Below are positions 17,428 to 26,390 of a DNA stretch of 64,000 bases, one piece after another (the stretch's first letter is position 1; every line of letters begins with the position of its first letter). The position numbers and the translations under genes were made by a program. The notes beneath the pieces are model-generated. The model made no database searches. It worked only from the letters and a program-made list of their open reading frames with translations, and was not told the DNA's origin. This stretch comes from Brevibacillus_H sp041920465 (GTDB lineage Bacteria; Bacillota; Bacilli; Brevibacillales; Brevibacillaceae), in assembly GCA_041920465.1 (NCBI GenBank), contig JBHGXW010000029.1:1-64000 (forward strand), in the 5' to 3' direction.

Positions 17428-17697
17428 ATGCTTAATGTAAACATGATAAACATTGGTTTGTTTATAATAATTGTTATTTTATTGGTTTCTATGTTTTTCA
17501 CAAATAAAAAAAAGACTTCAAAAAAGTTCGTGAAAATATATTTGCTTAATATTATTATTCTATGCTTTGTGTTGGGAAGTTACATTTATGACAAGCATAG
17601 CGGAATAAATTCCATTTTTGTACCGATTGTCTATATCCTTGTAATATTATTAAACCTTCAACAAATTATAATAGCAATTAAAAGCAAAAGGGATTAA
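17428..17697 (+). CDS. Small three-helix membrane protein
   Basis: From ATG 17428 (AGGAGTG eight bases upstream) the 89-residue product has hydrophobic helices at about 7-25, 38-55 and 63-83 and a short Lys-rich loop (TNKKKTSKKF). It lies 50 bases after the small coupled frames and could be an immunity-like or accessory membrane protein for them; that is only a positional inference. Confidence 0.5.
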   Translation: MLNVNMINIGLFIIIVILLVSMFFTNKKKTSKKFVKIYLLNIIILCFVLGSYIYDKHSGINSIFVPIVYILVILLNLQQIIIAIKSKRD

Positions 17698-17729
17698 ACA
17701 TTCAAGGGTTTGTCAAAAATTTTGTGTAA

Positions 17730-17888
17730 ACTCCAATAGCCGTTAGGCTCAGCGAATATAAGGTTGCACTCGCTCCGGAAACTGAACGGACAGATGGTTA
17801 CGGAAATCTTGTAACAGGGTCAACCACTACAAATCAGCTAATTGATACGCTTGCTTCAAGTTCATATCTCTTATTAATCCCATATTGA
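17730..17888 (+). pseudogene. Unidentified coding scrap
   Basis: An open frame of 52 codons without start, ending TGA 17886-17888, reads ...LAPETERTDGYGNLVTGSTT.... It looks protein-like but too short to assign. Confidence 0.2.
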
Positions 17889-17939
17889 TAAGTATAATCG
17901 TAATAGTGGAACAAACATCTTCTCGAGAGGTGGTAAATC

Positions 17940-18167
17940 ATGCATGAAAAAATCAAAGAGTTAACCTTGCTATTATTGTATATGACCTCATGGGAGGAGG
18001 ATGTAGGGCTAGGAAAAGCGCATCGGAGTTGGAAAGGCTATCCCTTTGATGTGTTAGACGAGCTTACGGAAGAAGGGTACATAACAGGAAGCACTCGAGC
18101 TAAATCCATATTTATTACGGAACAGGGCATAGAAAAGGCGAAAGAACTTGTAGAACGATATATATAG
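17940..18167 (+). CDS. DUF6429-like small winged-helix protein
   Basis: The 75-residue protein (ATG after GAGAGGTGG) reads as one compact wing-helix unit: IKELTLLLLYMTSW, RSWKGYPFDVLDELTEEGYI, RAKSIFITEQGIEKAKEL. This fits small single-domain proteins annotated DUF6429. A DNA-binding role is possible but unproven. Confidence 0.65.
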   Translation: MHEKIKELTLLLLYMTSWEEDVGLGKAHRSWKGYPFDVLDELTEEGYITGSTRAKSIFITEQGIEKAKELVERYI

Positions 18168-18288
18168 CATTCAAAGGGTCAAAATGGCAGTATATGACAG
18201 AGAATAAACTCCTTGTGAAAATATTCATAACCAACATATCCATGCGTACATTCTTACAAGGCAGAAATCAGTCTCCAGGATGTTTGTG

Positions 18289-18411
18289 ATGAAAAAAGAG
18301 CAACGTTTGGAGTACTGCAAGGCGCTTGATAAATCGCATGTTGAAGGTGATTATCAAGACTATATTCAATTGATTGCCACGTTAGAAAAAGAAGCAACAG
18401 AGAGCCCATAA
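18289..18411 (+). pseudogene. Fic-like C-terminal fragment
   Basis: A 40-codon frame ends TAA 18409-18411 and contains LEYCKALDKSHVEGDYQDYI, resembling the C-terminal helix of Fic-family proteins (Y-x-ALxKAHVxGDYxPFI). The catalytic HPFxxGNG core is absent. Gene scrap. Confidence 0.4.
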
Positions 18412-18412
18412 C

Positions 18413-18449
18413 GGCGCGGTTTCTTGAAAAGAGAAATCGCGCTTTTTTG
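18413..18449 (+). terminator. Rho-independent terminator
   Basis: GCGCGGTTTCT pairs with AGAGAAATCGCGC around a GAAA-type loop, followed by TTTTTT. From here to 18738 no gene is seen. Confidence 0.8.
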
Positions 18450-18738
18450 CGCACTCTGATGGTGGAACCCCGTAAATTCGGGGTAAAAAAAGACCCCTTT
18501 GACAAGGGGACAAAAGGAAGGATATGGAGAGTAGAGTGTTCATGTAATAAATTCTAACATAAAATTCGGATAAATCAACTTATTTTTTCAAATAACCGAT
18601 AATCATGTCATGTTTTATTACACAAAGGTTATTTTCGGCTGCTCTTTCTTATTTTTTACAAATTGATTATGAGTCTAACACTTGTCTTTGCAAATATTAA
18701 TATGATGTATCATCTCCTGGAAGAAAGGAGGGATATTT

Positions 18739-19116
18739 ATGAATAAAGGAAAACCGATAAAAAAATATCAAGTACGAGGAAAGAGCAGCATAAATAAGAA
18801 GTACAAGGCTACTCAGACACATGTACATGAATTTACAGCTAGTTCCAAACTTGCAGAACAAGGAGCAGAAAGACATAATCATCGATTCGCAGGAGTAACC
18901 AGCGAAGTCATACCTTTTGGCAACAGTCACGTGCATGCAATATTTACCAATACAGATTTTTTTGATCATCATCATGAAGTTGCCATCATGACTGGTCCAG
19001 CTATACCCATCGGTAACGGAAAGCATATACATTTTGTGAAAGGAACTACTACACTAAACGATGGTCATGTCCATGCATTCGAATTTTCGACTTTAATTCA
19101 AAAACCTCTCATATAG
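18739..19116 (+). CDS. YmaF-family His-rich protein
   Basis: The 125-residue protein (ribosome site GAAAGGAGGG) has five spaced His motifs: THVHEF, RHNHRF, SHVHAI, HHHEV, KHIHF and GHVHAF, each about 18-22 residues apart. This is the YmaF family pattern. The repeated H-x-H units suggest metal binding, but the function is unknown. A paralog lies at 32478-32813. Confidence 0.8.
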   Translation: MNKGKPIKKYQVRGKSSINKKYKATQTHVHEFTASSKLAEQGAERHNHRFAGVTSEVIPFGNSHVHAIFTNTDFFDHHHEVAIMTGPAIPIGNGKHIHFVKGTTTLNDGHVHAFEFSTLIQKPLI

Positions 19117-19204
19117 GGTTGGTTCAACTTAACGAATCAACTCTCTTGTACGATTTGGAATCAAGAAAAAGCGGGGGATAGTCCCCCCTGCAAACGATTA
19201 AGGC

Positions 19205-19242
19205 ACACGCAGTTTCTCCACAAGAGAGGCTGCGTTTTTTGC
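19205..19242 (+). terminator. Rho-independent terminator
   Basis: ACGCAG pairs with CTGCGT, with TTCTC/GAGAG extending the stem, followed by TTTTTT; about 90 bases after the YmaF gene. Confidence 0.65.
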
Positions 19243-19415
19243 TTTGAAAAAAAACAGGAGGCAAGAGAGCTCAAAACAGAGCAGAAAGCGACAAATCATC
19301 CAATTTAAGGGACACTCATGTCGATAATGCCCGTTTAATATTAATTGACGATAGTAAAATTAACAAAGAAAATGAAATTGTAAATAAGTAACTTTTTGTG
19401 AAGGGGAGATAAATT

Positions 19416-21029
19416 TTGAACAAGAAAGTTGTTTCGATCGCCACGTCGGTAACGCTCATGGGAATACTGATGGTTACCAATCCATCCGCACTCTACGCAA
19501 AAGGAAAGGATGGCAAGGGAGAGAAGGTTCTGTACAATCAAGAGCTGGACACGCCCTTCTACATTGGCGGCAAATGGGAAGCGCCTGAAGGACTTGACCA
19601 GAAAGAAGCCGTATACGCTTTTCTGGACGAAAAGAAAGATTTATTTAAAATGAGCGGAGACATGAAAGAGAGCTTTAGAATCACACGGGAATATCGCGAT
19701 AAAGAGACAGACACCTATCATTTCCGATTGGTCGAGACCTACAAGGATATTCCTGTATACGGCTCAGATCAGGTGATTGCCATGGATGAAGAGAATACAA
19801 TTCTCTCTTTCTTCGGTCAGGTAATTCCGAAGCTTGAGAAAGAAAAAATTCAGACTAAGGAAAAAATTAAGAAAAACGACGCTGTTAAAGCGGTTAAGAA
19901 AGATCTGGAGAAAACGGTCGGGGAAATCAACCAGTTTATTGAGGAGCCTTCCGCAGAGCTTTATATTTACCCATTCAAAGGAGAGTACCATCTCGCTTAT
20001 CTGGTAAAAGCTTCGTTCGTCGAGCCCCAGCCTGGGTACTGGCATTATTTTGTGGATGCCACCAACGGCAAGGTGATTCATAAGTTGAACGCGATGGATG
20101 AGTTAACAGGTACGGGTGTCGGTGTGTTGGGCGATACCAAGAGTTTTGAGATTACACAGCAAGGGTCGACTTACTACATGTATGGTACCGGACGCGGGGG
20201 CACCATCAGCACCCATGATGCCAAAAATGTGCCTTACTACTCATGGCGCTTGCCGGGGTCAAACGTATCAAGCTCCACCACCACCTTCTCGGACCGGTCG
20301 GCAGTAGACGCGCATGCTTATGCCGAAGCAGTTTATGATTACTTTAAAAACACGCATGGTCGAAACAGCTACGATGGTAACGGCGCCAATATCATCTCTT
20401 CCGTTCATGTCGGCAGAAAGTGGAACAATGCGGCCTGGATCGGTACGCAAATGGTGTATGGCGATGGCGACGGCACCACATTTATTCCTCTCTCAGGCGG
20501 ACTTGACGTGGTAGGCCATGAACTTACGCACGCCGTTACGGAGAGCACAGCCAACCTGATTTATCAGGACGAATCGGGAGCATTAAACGAATCCTTGTCC
20601 GACATCTTTGGTGCCATGATGGACCGTGACGACTGGTTGATCGGGGAAGACATTTATACACCGAATATTTCCGGAGATGCTCTCCGTTCGATGGAAGATC
20701 CGGCATCGCTAGGAGATCCAGACCATTACAGCAAGCGTTATACAGGTACACAAGATAACGGCGGAGTTCATACCAACAGCAGCATCAACAACAAAGCAGC
20801 CTATCTGTTGTCCGAAGGGGGAACACACTACGGGGTAACGGTTAACGGTATTGGCCGTAACGCTACGGAGAAAATTTACTACCGTGCTTTAACCATGTAT
20901 TTGACCTCCAGCGCCACCTTTAGCCAGATGCGCCAGGCTGCGATTCAGGCAGCAACTGACTTGTACGGAGCAGGCTCCGCTGAAGTGCAGAGTGTCCAAA
21001 AAGCGTATGATGCGGTGGGCGTATACTAG
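19416..21029 (+). CDS. Thermolysin-family neutral metalloprotease precursor
   Basis: The 537-residue preproenzyme starts at TTG 19416 (ribosome site AAGGGGAG). It has a signal peptide (1-28), an FTP and PepSY propeptide (about 40-225) and a mature M4 peptidase. Catalytic residues are clear: H368-E-L-T-H372, and E392 in NESLSDIFG, with the His of GGVHTNS near 455 as the transition-state residue. It is secreted and degrades extracellular protein, with calcium-dependent stability usual for the family. It is monocistronic. Confidence 0.95.
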   Translation: MNKKVVSIATSVTLMGILMVTNPSALYAKGKDGKGEKVLYNQELDTPFYIGGKWEAPEGLDQKEAVYAFLDEKKDLFKMSGDMKESFRITREYRDKETDTYHFRLVETYKDIPVYGSDQVIAMDEENTILSFFGQVIPKLEKEKIQTKEKIKKNDAVKAVKKDLEKTVGEINQFIEEPSAELYIYPFKGEYHLAYLVKASFVEPQPGYWHYFVDATNGKVIHKLNAMDELTGTGVGVLGDTKSFEITQQGSTYYMYGTGRGGTISTHDAKNVPYYSWRLPGSNVSSSTTTFSDRSAVDAHAYAEAVYDYFKNTHGRNSYDGNGANIISSVHVGRKWNNAAWIGTQMVYGDGDGTTFIPLSGGLDVVGHELTHAVTESTANLIYQDESGALNESLSDIFGAMMDRDDWLIGEDIYTPNISGDALRSMEDPASLGDPDHYSKRYTGTQDNGGVHTNSSINNKAAYLLSEGGTHYGVTVNGIGRNATEKIYYRALTMYLTSSATFSQMRQAAIQAATDLYGAGSAEVQSVQKAYDAVGVY

Positions 21030-21103
21030 CGCACAGGTTTGATTAACGAAGTTCACATCATCATTACGGCCGCTAGGTATACTGATCTGAGCATTTTCAC
21101 CTA

Positions 21104-21901
21104 TTACAGGCAAGCTTCCAATGAGTACTTCACTTCCGAAAAATTGTGAATCATCCTTTCTTCTTTCGCTTTATTGCCCGTGCTTTTGTCGATGGTGATA
21201 CGCCAAATCTCATTGGTTCGGAAGTTTTTGCCGTCCTTTTGCAAAAATTGATGATTTCTCTCTTCGATGTGATAGGAGAAGGGCCACTCCCTGTCGGTGT
21301 AAACTTCTCCTTTCAGATGGTTTTCATCAACCCATACACGGAATTGAAAGGTTTGCTCGGTAGGATTAAAAAAGCGAAGGTCGATATAGTTGTAAAAGAC
21401 ACTTGCGCCGCTTCCAAACGGAAGGACCCGATTCTCATCCGGGAACGGGTCAAATTGATGGTGATGGCGTTCGACAACCTGCAGGGGAGTGTGCAGAGCC
21501 ATCCAAAACAAGAGATTTGCGAGCTGGCAAATCCCTCCGCCTACCCCTGTGATTACGTTGCCTTGGGATAACAACAATCCCTCGATGTAGCCCTTTTTGG
21601 CGGTGGTTTCTCCCACCAATCTCCAAAAAGAAAAGGTTTCGCCCGGCTTTATCAAAATGCCGGATATCTGTTTGGATGCGATTCGTAGATTGACAATCTT
21701 ATTTTCTTGAAGGCGCGGATCAGAATTTCCCAGTTTGCGGCGGAGCAGGGATTGATGTTTTTTCATCCGGAACGTTAGATTCTCCTCAGCATGCTCTGTG
21801 GCAAAATGAACTTGTGAAATGAAGTCTTTTATTCTGCGATACAGACGCAGCTGCTGTACTCGGATCGAATAGAAGACAGGATGAATTTGCGTGATTTTCA
21901 T
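21104..21901 (-). CDS. VanW family protein
   Basis: From ATG 21901 the product is 265 residues and has the VanW core: NLRIASKQISGILIKPGETFSFW, GxTTAKKGYxEG, GVGGGICQLANLLFWMAL, VERHHHQFDP and FNPT. VanW occurs in some glycopeptide-resistance clusters, but most copies are unlinked and of unknown function; no other van gene is nearby. A longer start at 21946 lacks a ribosome site. Confidence 0.85.
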   Translation of the reverse strand: MKITQIHPVFYSIRVQQLRLYRRIKDFISQVHFATEHAEENLTFRMKKHQSLLRRKLGNSDPRLQENKIVNLRIASKQISGILIKPGETFSFWRLVGETTAKKGYIEGLLLSQGNVITGVGGGICQLANLLFWMALHTPLQVVERHHHQFDPFPDENRVLPFGSGASVFYNYIDLRFFNPTEQTFQFRVWVDENHLKGEVYTDREWPFSYHIEERNHQFLQKDGKNFRTNEIWRITIDKSTGNKAKEERMIHNFSEVKYSLEACL

Positions 21902-22015
21902 TTTCTCACCTGAAAAAATATTTTGTAGGGACTCGTAGGGACTCAATTATTGAACGAAAGATATTGTAAAATGTTACATGGACATTTCATTTTTTTTAGG
22001 GGGGGCTTCGTATTT

Positions 22016-22270
22016 ATGGCATACTTTGCAGCTATTTTGCACATGGAAAATCCGGAAAAGAATCAACTGTTTCGTCCCCGTCATTTAGAGTACTTAAGCG
22101 AATTGGATAAGCGAGGGAAAATTTACGCAAAAGGGCCGTTTACTGACGGTGCGGGTGGAATGGTCATCTACATCGCCGATTCACTGGAAGAAGCGAGAGA
22201 ACTTGCTGAAAAAGACCCTTATGTAGTCGAGGGAGTCAGGCGACTGGAACTGCACGAGTGGAAGATTTAG
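22016..22270 (+). CDS. YciI-like protein
   Basis: From ATG 22016 (AGGGGGGG twelve bases upstream) the 84-residue product has the YciI ferredoxin-like fold pattern: FAAILHM, RPRHLEYLSELDKRGKIYAKGPF, and AGGMVIYIADSLEEARELAEKDPYV. The conserved His (RPRH) and Asp (DPYV) are present. Its role is unknown. Confidence 0.85.
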   Translation: MAYFAAILHMENPEKNQLFRPRHLEYLSELDKRGKIYAKGPFTDGAGGMVIYIADSLEEARELAEKDPYVVEGVRRLELHEWKI

Positions 22271-22301
22271 TTCAATTTAACCGGATTGCGCTGCTTGATC
22301 A

Positions 22302-22337
22302 GGCCGTATTTTGCTGTAAATGCGAATACGGCCTTTT
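22302..22337. terminator. Bidirectional terminator
   Basis: GGCCGTATT (22302-22310) pairs with AATACGGCC (22325-22333), then TTTT. It separates two convergent genes. Confidence 0.75.
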
Positions 22338-22347
22338 CTCTTCTAGG

Positions 22348-22752
22348 TTAATGCAGATTTTTTCCGCATTTGCGGCAAAATTGATAGCCGCTTTTCACTC
22401 TCTCCCCGCAGTAGGGACAGAAAGACCCGGCGTCACTTGTTTCATTCAGATCAATGTTTGGTGTGCCCAAATGGCGGTTCAACGGGTCTGCTTCCTCACG
22501 AGAATCCGTTATATCGAAAAGAGACATCCTCTCTATAGAGGTAGCATTCTTAAAATGAAAGATCGCCTGCATAATCCCTATGATTACAAAAAGAATTCCG
22601 AACAAGGGAAAGATGGCCCCCACTAATGGAAAGGGAGCGTCCTGAGTAATGGAATAAGCCATAATCGTCCAAAACAAGCCGAAGATGATGGCGAAAATGC
22701 TGACGGCAGCTCCCATTGCGGAAGGACCGCGGCCAGGTTTGATACTTTTCAA
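22348..22752 (-). CDS. Membrane protein with C-terminal zinc ribbon
   Basis: From TTG 22752 (GGAGGAG six bases away) the product is 134 residues with two hydrophobic helices (about 13-35 and 42-65) and a C-terminal zinc ribbon FCPYCGERVKSGYQFCRKCG (C-x2-C ... C-x2-C). A GTG at 22767 is also in frame but sits inside the ribosome site. Function unknown. Confidence 0.75.
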   Translation of the reverse strand: MKSIKPGRGPSAMGAAVSIFAIIFGLFWTIMAYSITQDAPFPLVGAIFPLFGILFVIIGIMQAIFHFKNATSIERMSLFDITDSREEADPLNRHLGTPNIDLNETSDAGSFCPYCGERVKSGYQFCRKCGKNLH

Positions 22753-23060
22753 TAAAATCTCCTCCACTCGCCGTTTTGATTGTTTTTTAGTAAATTATAT
22801 CGTTTATTTGAATTTTTTGGAATACGCTCGTTTCCAAGGGATGGTTACGATTAAAATCAAATCAGGGACAAGTTTTCAATATAAGTCTTAGTGAGAGCGA
22901 TTTGTTTGAGAATGTCTAAAGTGTTAATTCGTCAAATCATGATGGATGATGCGGAGAGCAGGTGAAAAGCCTGTTTTTTTCTTATCTTTGTCTCAGCTTA
23001 CTCTCAGATGCTTCTCAGCAAACAGATGTAAGATAGGGGTAACCAAAGGAGTGGAAGGCC

Positions 23061-23456
23061 ATGGGGCTCTCAGTTTGGATGGGAATCATGATGGGAATTG
23101 TCCTGATCGGAATTGTCCTGATCGGTATGTTGATATGGCTTTTTCAGAGACCCAAAAGAGAAGAAACACGAGCTTCCATGAGTGCATCTGGTTTCCAAGA
23201 AGTATTCATATTGATAGATGGCGGATGTTCTTCCAATACGATCGTCGTGAAAAGAGGAAAGCCGGTGCGGCTGGAGATTATGCGGGAGCAGAGCGCTTCT
23301 TGTTCTGATCTGCTTGTTTTCCCTGACTTTCATAAAATTGTTGTCCTCCCTGTTGGTATCCGGGTAAGTGTTGAACTATTTCCGCATCAGAGCGGACGTT
23401 TTCCGTTTTACTGCCAACTAGGCAGGTTCAGGGGGACATTGATTGTCAAAGATTAG
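23061..23456 (+). CDS. Membrane-anchored cupredoxin-like protein
   Basis: The 131-residue protein has an N-terminal membrane helix (6-28) and a cupredoxin-like domain (47-130). It follows the family pattern: VVKRGKPVRL, SASCSDLLVFPDF (C81), VELFPHQSGRFPFYC (C118) and RGTLIV. In related copper-transport-linked domains the second Cys begins CGMxM; here it reads CQLGRF, so the usual Met ligand is missing. The protein is exported or outward-facing by its anchor. Confidence 0.7.
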   Translation: MGLSVWMGIMMGIVLIGIVLIGMLIWLFQRPKREETRASMSASGFQEVFILIDGGCSSNTIVVKRGKPVRLEIMREQSASCSDLLVFPDFHKIVVLPVGIRVSVELFPHQSGRFPFYCQLGRFRGTLIVKD

Positions 23457-23496
23457 CCGATGAGTCGCAGAATGTAAGGAGAGAAAAACAAGGAGA

Positions 23497-23740
23497 GTGA
23501 ATGGGTACCTCTTGATAGCTGCGTTATTGGTTTCTGCTTGCGGCGGTCAGGAGAGTCAAAGCATGACTTTTCCGGAAATGACGCATAAAGCGGACAAGTG
23601 CATGCCACTACGGGTTTAGCAAGCGTTCGGATGATGGAGGCAAAACGTGACGGGATTAGCCTACCTTGGCCACCATCAAAAACTGTATGCCGTAACGGAT
23701 CGGGGAGTGTGGAAAGAAAGCGGTAATCGGGAATATCCTA
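23497..23740 (+). pseudogene. Decayed lipoprotein gene
   Basis: GTG 23497, after AAGGAGA, opens a 40-codon frame with a lipoprotein signal (LLIAALLVSACGG) that stops at 23617-23619. Downstream, another frame reads GLAYLGHHQKLYAVTDRGVWKE, as in beta-propeller/BNR-type repeats. The pieces probably come from one secreted propeller protein broken by deletion and frameshift. Confidence 0.45.
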
Positions 23741-23772
23741 CTTGCTCAAGGACGGGGTTTGGAGCAATCAAT

Positions 23773-23806
23773 AAAAGAAGAGGCGAATTCGCCTCTTCTT
23801 CATTTT
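23773..23806 (+). terminator. Rho-independent terminator
   Basis: A perfect GAAGAGGCGAATTCGCCTCTTC palindrome is split here as GAAGAGGCG / CGCCTCTTC around AATT, followed by CATTTTTATT. Confidence 0.75.
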
Positions 23807-24072
23807 TATTAGTTTTTGGCTCCGCACGGCACAACGTAGCACTTGTAAAGGACGTGCTAGTATGCAAATTGAAGCTCCGACATGGAAAAAATGTTTCCAA
23901 AAAATGCAATATCGTCATAAAATAGCTGATAGATTACAGGGGGAGTGTCAACCGATTGGAAATGGATGTACATGTTATGAGGCAGATCAAACAGCGGATT
24001 GGGGCAGAATCCGATTTGGGAAGTTGGGTCAGAAGTTTGCCTGAAAAGAAAAAAGTGAGGTGGCGATCCATC

Positions 24073-25005
24073 ATGTTAAAAGGAAAGGCGCTTAAGAAAG
24101 GGGATACCATCGGAGTGGTTGCTCCGTCCAGCCCATGTAACCCAGATATTGTCGCGAAGACTCAGGAAGAATGGGAGGCATTGGGCTTTCGGGTCAAAAT
24201 GGGTGAAACCTGCCGGCAAAACTATGGCGGTTATCTGGCGGGAACACCGGAGCTTCGGGCAAAAGAGCTGCAGGAGATGTTCACCGATCCTGAAGTGGAC
24301 GCGGTAATGTGCTTGAAGGGTGGGTACGGCTCGGCACAAATTTTGCCCTTGCTTGATTATGCCCGAATCGCCAAGCACCCCAAGCTGTTCGTCGGATATA
24401 GCGATATTACGGCCCTGCATACCGCTCTCGTACAAAAAGCGGGTATGGCTACCCTGCATGGTCCGATGGCATCGGCTGGTGCTGCTCACGGTTGGACTCC
24501 TTTTTCCTTTGAGCACTTGTTTCGCGCCATGACTTCAACGGCTCCGCTTGGGGCTGTGCTAAACCCGGAAGGAGAAGAAATGGTTTGTCTGGTAGAGGGC
24601 AAGGCGAGTGGACCAATTGTCGGGGGGAATTTGGCGTTAATTGCCTCACTGATGGGGACGCCGTATGAACTGGATACTAAAGGAAAAATATTGTTTCTTG
24701 AGGATATCGATGAAGAACCGTATCGGATAGACCGGATGCTCACGCAGTTGGCGCATGCGGGCAAATTTGCCGATGCAGCTGGCATCTTGATTGGGACATG
24801 GACCAATTGCTCCCCTGTCAAATACATCGGTGGCTTCGAGGTGCTGGATATCATCCGAAATATTGTCGTTCCGTACAACAAGCCAACCATCTGGAATCTG
24901 CAAGCAGGCCACTGCGATCATAATATTGCGCTTCCCTTCGGTGTCCAGGCAAAAATGAACGCGACGGATTGTACCCTCGTGATAGAGGAGAGTTTTTTGG
25001 AATGA
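24073..25005 (+). CDS. LD-carboxypeptidase (S66 family, LdcA/MccF type)
   Basis: From ATG 24073 the product is 310 residues, the normal length for S66 peptidases. It has GDTIGVVAPSSP at the start, the nucleophile region LFVGYSDITALH (Ser of GYSD), the ELxxG...FLEDIDEEPYRIDRML motif and the final His in AGHCDHNIALPFG. It cleaves L,D bonds of cell-wall peptides, or detoxifies microcin C-like compounds. A TTG at 23956 with a good ribosome site would add 39 residues not typical of the family. Confidence 0.88.
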   Translation: MLKGKALKKGDTIGVVAPSSPCNPDIVAKTQEEWEALGFRVKMGETCRQNYGGYLAGTPELRAKELQEMFTDPEVDAVMCLKGGYGSAQILPLLDYARIAKHPKLFVGYSDITALHTALVQKAGMATLHGPMASAGAAHGWTPFSFEHLFRAMTSTAPLGAVLNPEGEEMVCLVEGKASGPIVGGNLALIASLMGTPYELDTKGKILFLEDIDEEPYRIDRMLTQLAHAGKFADAAGILIGTWTNCSPVKYIGGFEVLDIIRNIVVPYNKPTIWNLQAGHCDHNIALPFGVQAKMNATDCTLVIEESFLE

Positions 25006-25042
25006 TGGGAGAGTGTGACCGCGGGCAATCCCTGGGGAATTC

Positions 25043-25399
25043 TCACTTCTTCTTTTCCTGTTCCGCCAAGAATCGCAAAAATCTTACATGCTCAAGGGCC
25101 TTTTGTTTGTCCTCATCACTCAGCAGTCTTAATTCCTGCAGGAAGAGGCTTTCGAAATCGGACGGCTGGCCGTTTGTCTCTCTTTGAGGGTCTTTGGAAT
25201 CGTTGCCGAAGATAATGTAGTCCGCTGAAACTTCCAAAATTTTTGCCAAACGGGAGATGTCATCATGATCGGGATTGGTGTATTCCCTCTCCCAGTTGGA
25301 GACGACCTGTGAGGATACGTTTACACGGGAGGCCAATTGTTGCTGGGTCCAGTTTTTGTTTTTTCGCAGCAGCTTGATTCTTGCCCCGATTGTTCCCAT
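25043..25399 (-). CDS. XRE-family repressor
   Basis: From ATG 25399 (GGAGGTGA) the product is 118 residues: an XRE helix-turn-helix (IGARIKLLRKNKNWTQQQLASRVNVSSQVVSNWERE, about 4-58, read here in two parts) and a helical C-terminal tail rich in E/K. It resembles short prophage or mobile-element repressors. It faces the gene at 25558 across a 158-base regulatory region. Confidence 0.85.
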   Translation of the reverse strand: MGTIGARIKLLRKNKNWTQQQLASRVNVSSQVVSNWEREYTNPDHDDISRLAKILEVSADYIIFGNDSKDPQRETNGQPSDFESLFLQELRLLSDEDKQKALEHVRFLRFLAEQEKKK

Positions 25400-25548
25400 A
25401 AGGTTCACCTCCATCAAAATGATAATAGCAATAACTAACGAATATCGGTAGTTAATTAACGAAATTTGAGAGCGGGTGGATAAATCTGGTTGACAGTAAC
25501 GCAATCCGTTAGTAACATGAAGTTAATGACAAACTGGCCAAAAAGGGG
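25400..25548. promoter_or_regulatory. Divergent promoter/operator region
   Basis: A plus-strand promoter is readable: TTGACA (25490-25495), 17 bases, TAACAT (25513-25518). Repeated GTTA/TAAC words (ACTAACG, GTTAATTAAC, CCGTTAGTAAC) surround it and the minus-strand start and are plausible repressor half-sites. Confidence 0.5.
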
Positions 25549-25557
25549 GTGTTGAGG

Positions 25558-25794
25558 GTGATTCATGAAAATGTCGAACTTGTCCGAAAAGCAAAAGGAG
25601 TTACGAAGACGCATCTTGCCAAAAAATTAAACCTTTCTTTGCAAGGGTACAGACATATCACATCGGGAAAAGTGCGCCTGGATGTAGAGAGATTAAAGAT
25701 TATCGCCGATGAATTAGGAGTAGAACCTGCGATTTTTTTTGACAGGAATCTAACCGAATCCGTTATAAAAATGATGAAACCAAAGCCTGCGTGA
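25558..25794 (+). CDS. Small XRE-type regulator
   Basis: The product is about 78 residues: helix-turn-helix (VELVRKAKGVTKTHLAKKLN, SLQGYRHITSGKV, RLDVERLKIIADELGV), then a short tail. GTG 25558 is preferred since AGGGGG lies at suitable distance; TTG 25552 and GTG 25549 are also in frame. It is divergent from the repressor at 25399, a CI/Cro-like arrangement. Confidence 0.75.
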   Translation: MIHENVELVRKAKGVTKTHLAKKLNLSLQGYRHITSGKVRLDVERLKIIADELGVEPAIFFDRNLTESVIKMMKPKPA

Positions 25795-25836
25795 AATGAA
25801 TAGAGGATGTATAGAGAATGAATAGAGGGTGAAAGG

Positions 25837-26055
25837 ATGAATACAAGCAAAAGAGCTGTGATACCGGAGAGGTTGGCAGTTGAGGACTGGAACCAACGGC
25901 TTTTGACCATACTGCTGCAAACGTATCCCTCTGATGCAAGGTTGATGGCCTTGCTGGCAGCAGAGGGAGAGAAACAGAATCAGGCATATGCGGAACGTTT
26001 ATCTGCATATTATAGAAAGATCGAATCGGAGAAATCGCAATCCGCTCGTACATAA
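25837..26055 (+). CDS. Hypothetical protein following XRE gene
   Basis: The 72-residue soluble protein (ribosome site GGTGAAAGG) is helical and polar, ending in YRKIESEKSQSART. It follows the XRE gene by 42 bases and is probably in its operon. No family recognised. Confidence 0.55.
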   Translation: MNTSKRAVIPERLAVEDWNQRLLTILLQTYPSDARLMALLAAEGEKQNQAYAERLSAYYRKIESEKSQSART

Positions 26056-26390
26056 ATGATATGACCGGTTGGAACAAATACCCTTTGCGAGGCGTACGTA
26101 ATCTTGTCCCGTACGAATGCCTGCAGAGGGTTTCCGTTTTTTTGAATAAGGGGTGCCCCGCCTGATGGAGCGTCAGCTAATGTCGGGTTGGTTTTCTTAA
26201 CTGGAAAAAGGGGATGTTAATAAGCAGATTCGCATGAAAAAATGACGTTTTATTGTCCTTTCCGTATAGACTTTTTGGGAGGGAAATGCTAATCTGATGT
26301 TAAAGATGCTTGATCCAAAGCGGTTTTTAACAGATTTTTTGTCTTTGTGAAAAGGACATTTGTTTGCGTGGAAAGTAAGGAGGGGTTACG
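26056..26390. other. Intergenic, nothing identified
   Basis: The 335 bases before kbl hold GTACG words that could pair (CGTACGTAATC / CCCGTACG) but no clear riboswitch, terminator or gene. Confidence 0.3.

Noticed and set aside
26056..26390. Riboswitch or T-box upstream of kbl
   Set aside because: I looked for T-box, glycine and lysine riboswitch words and a terminator and found none.
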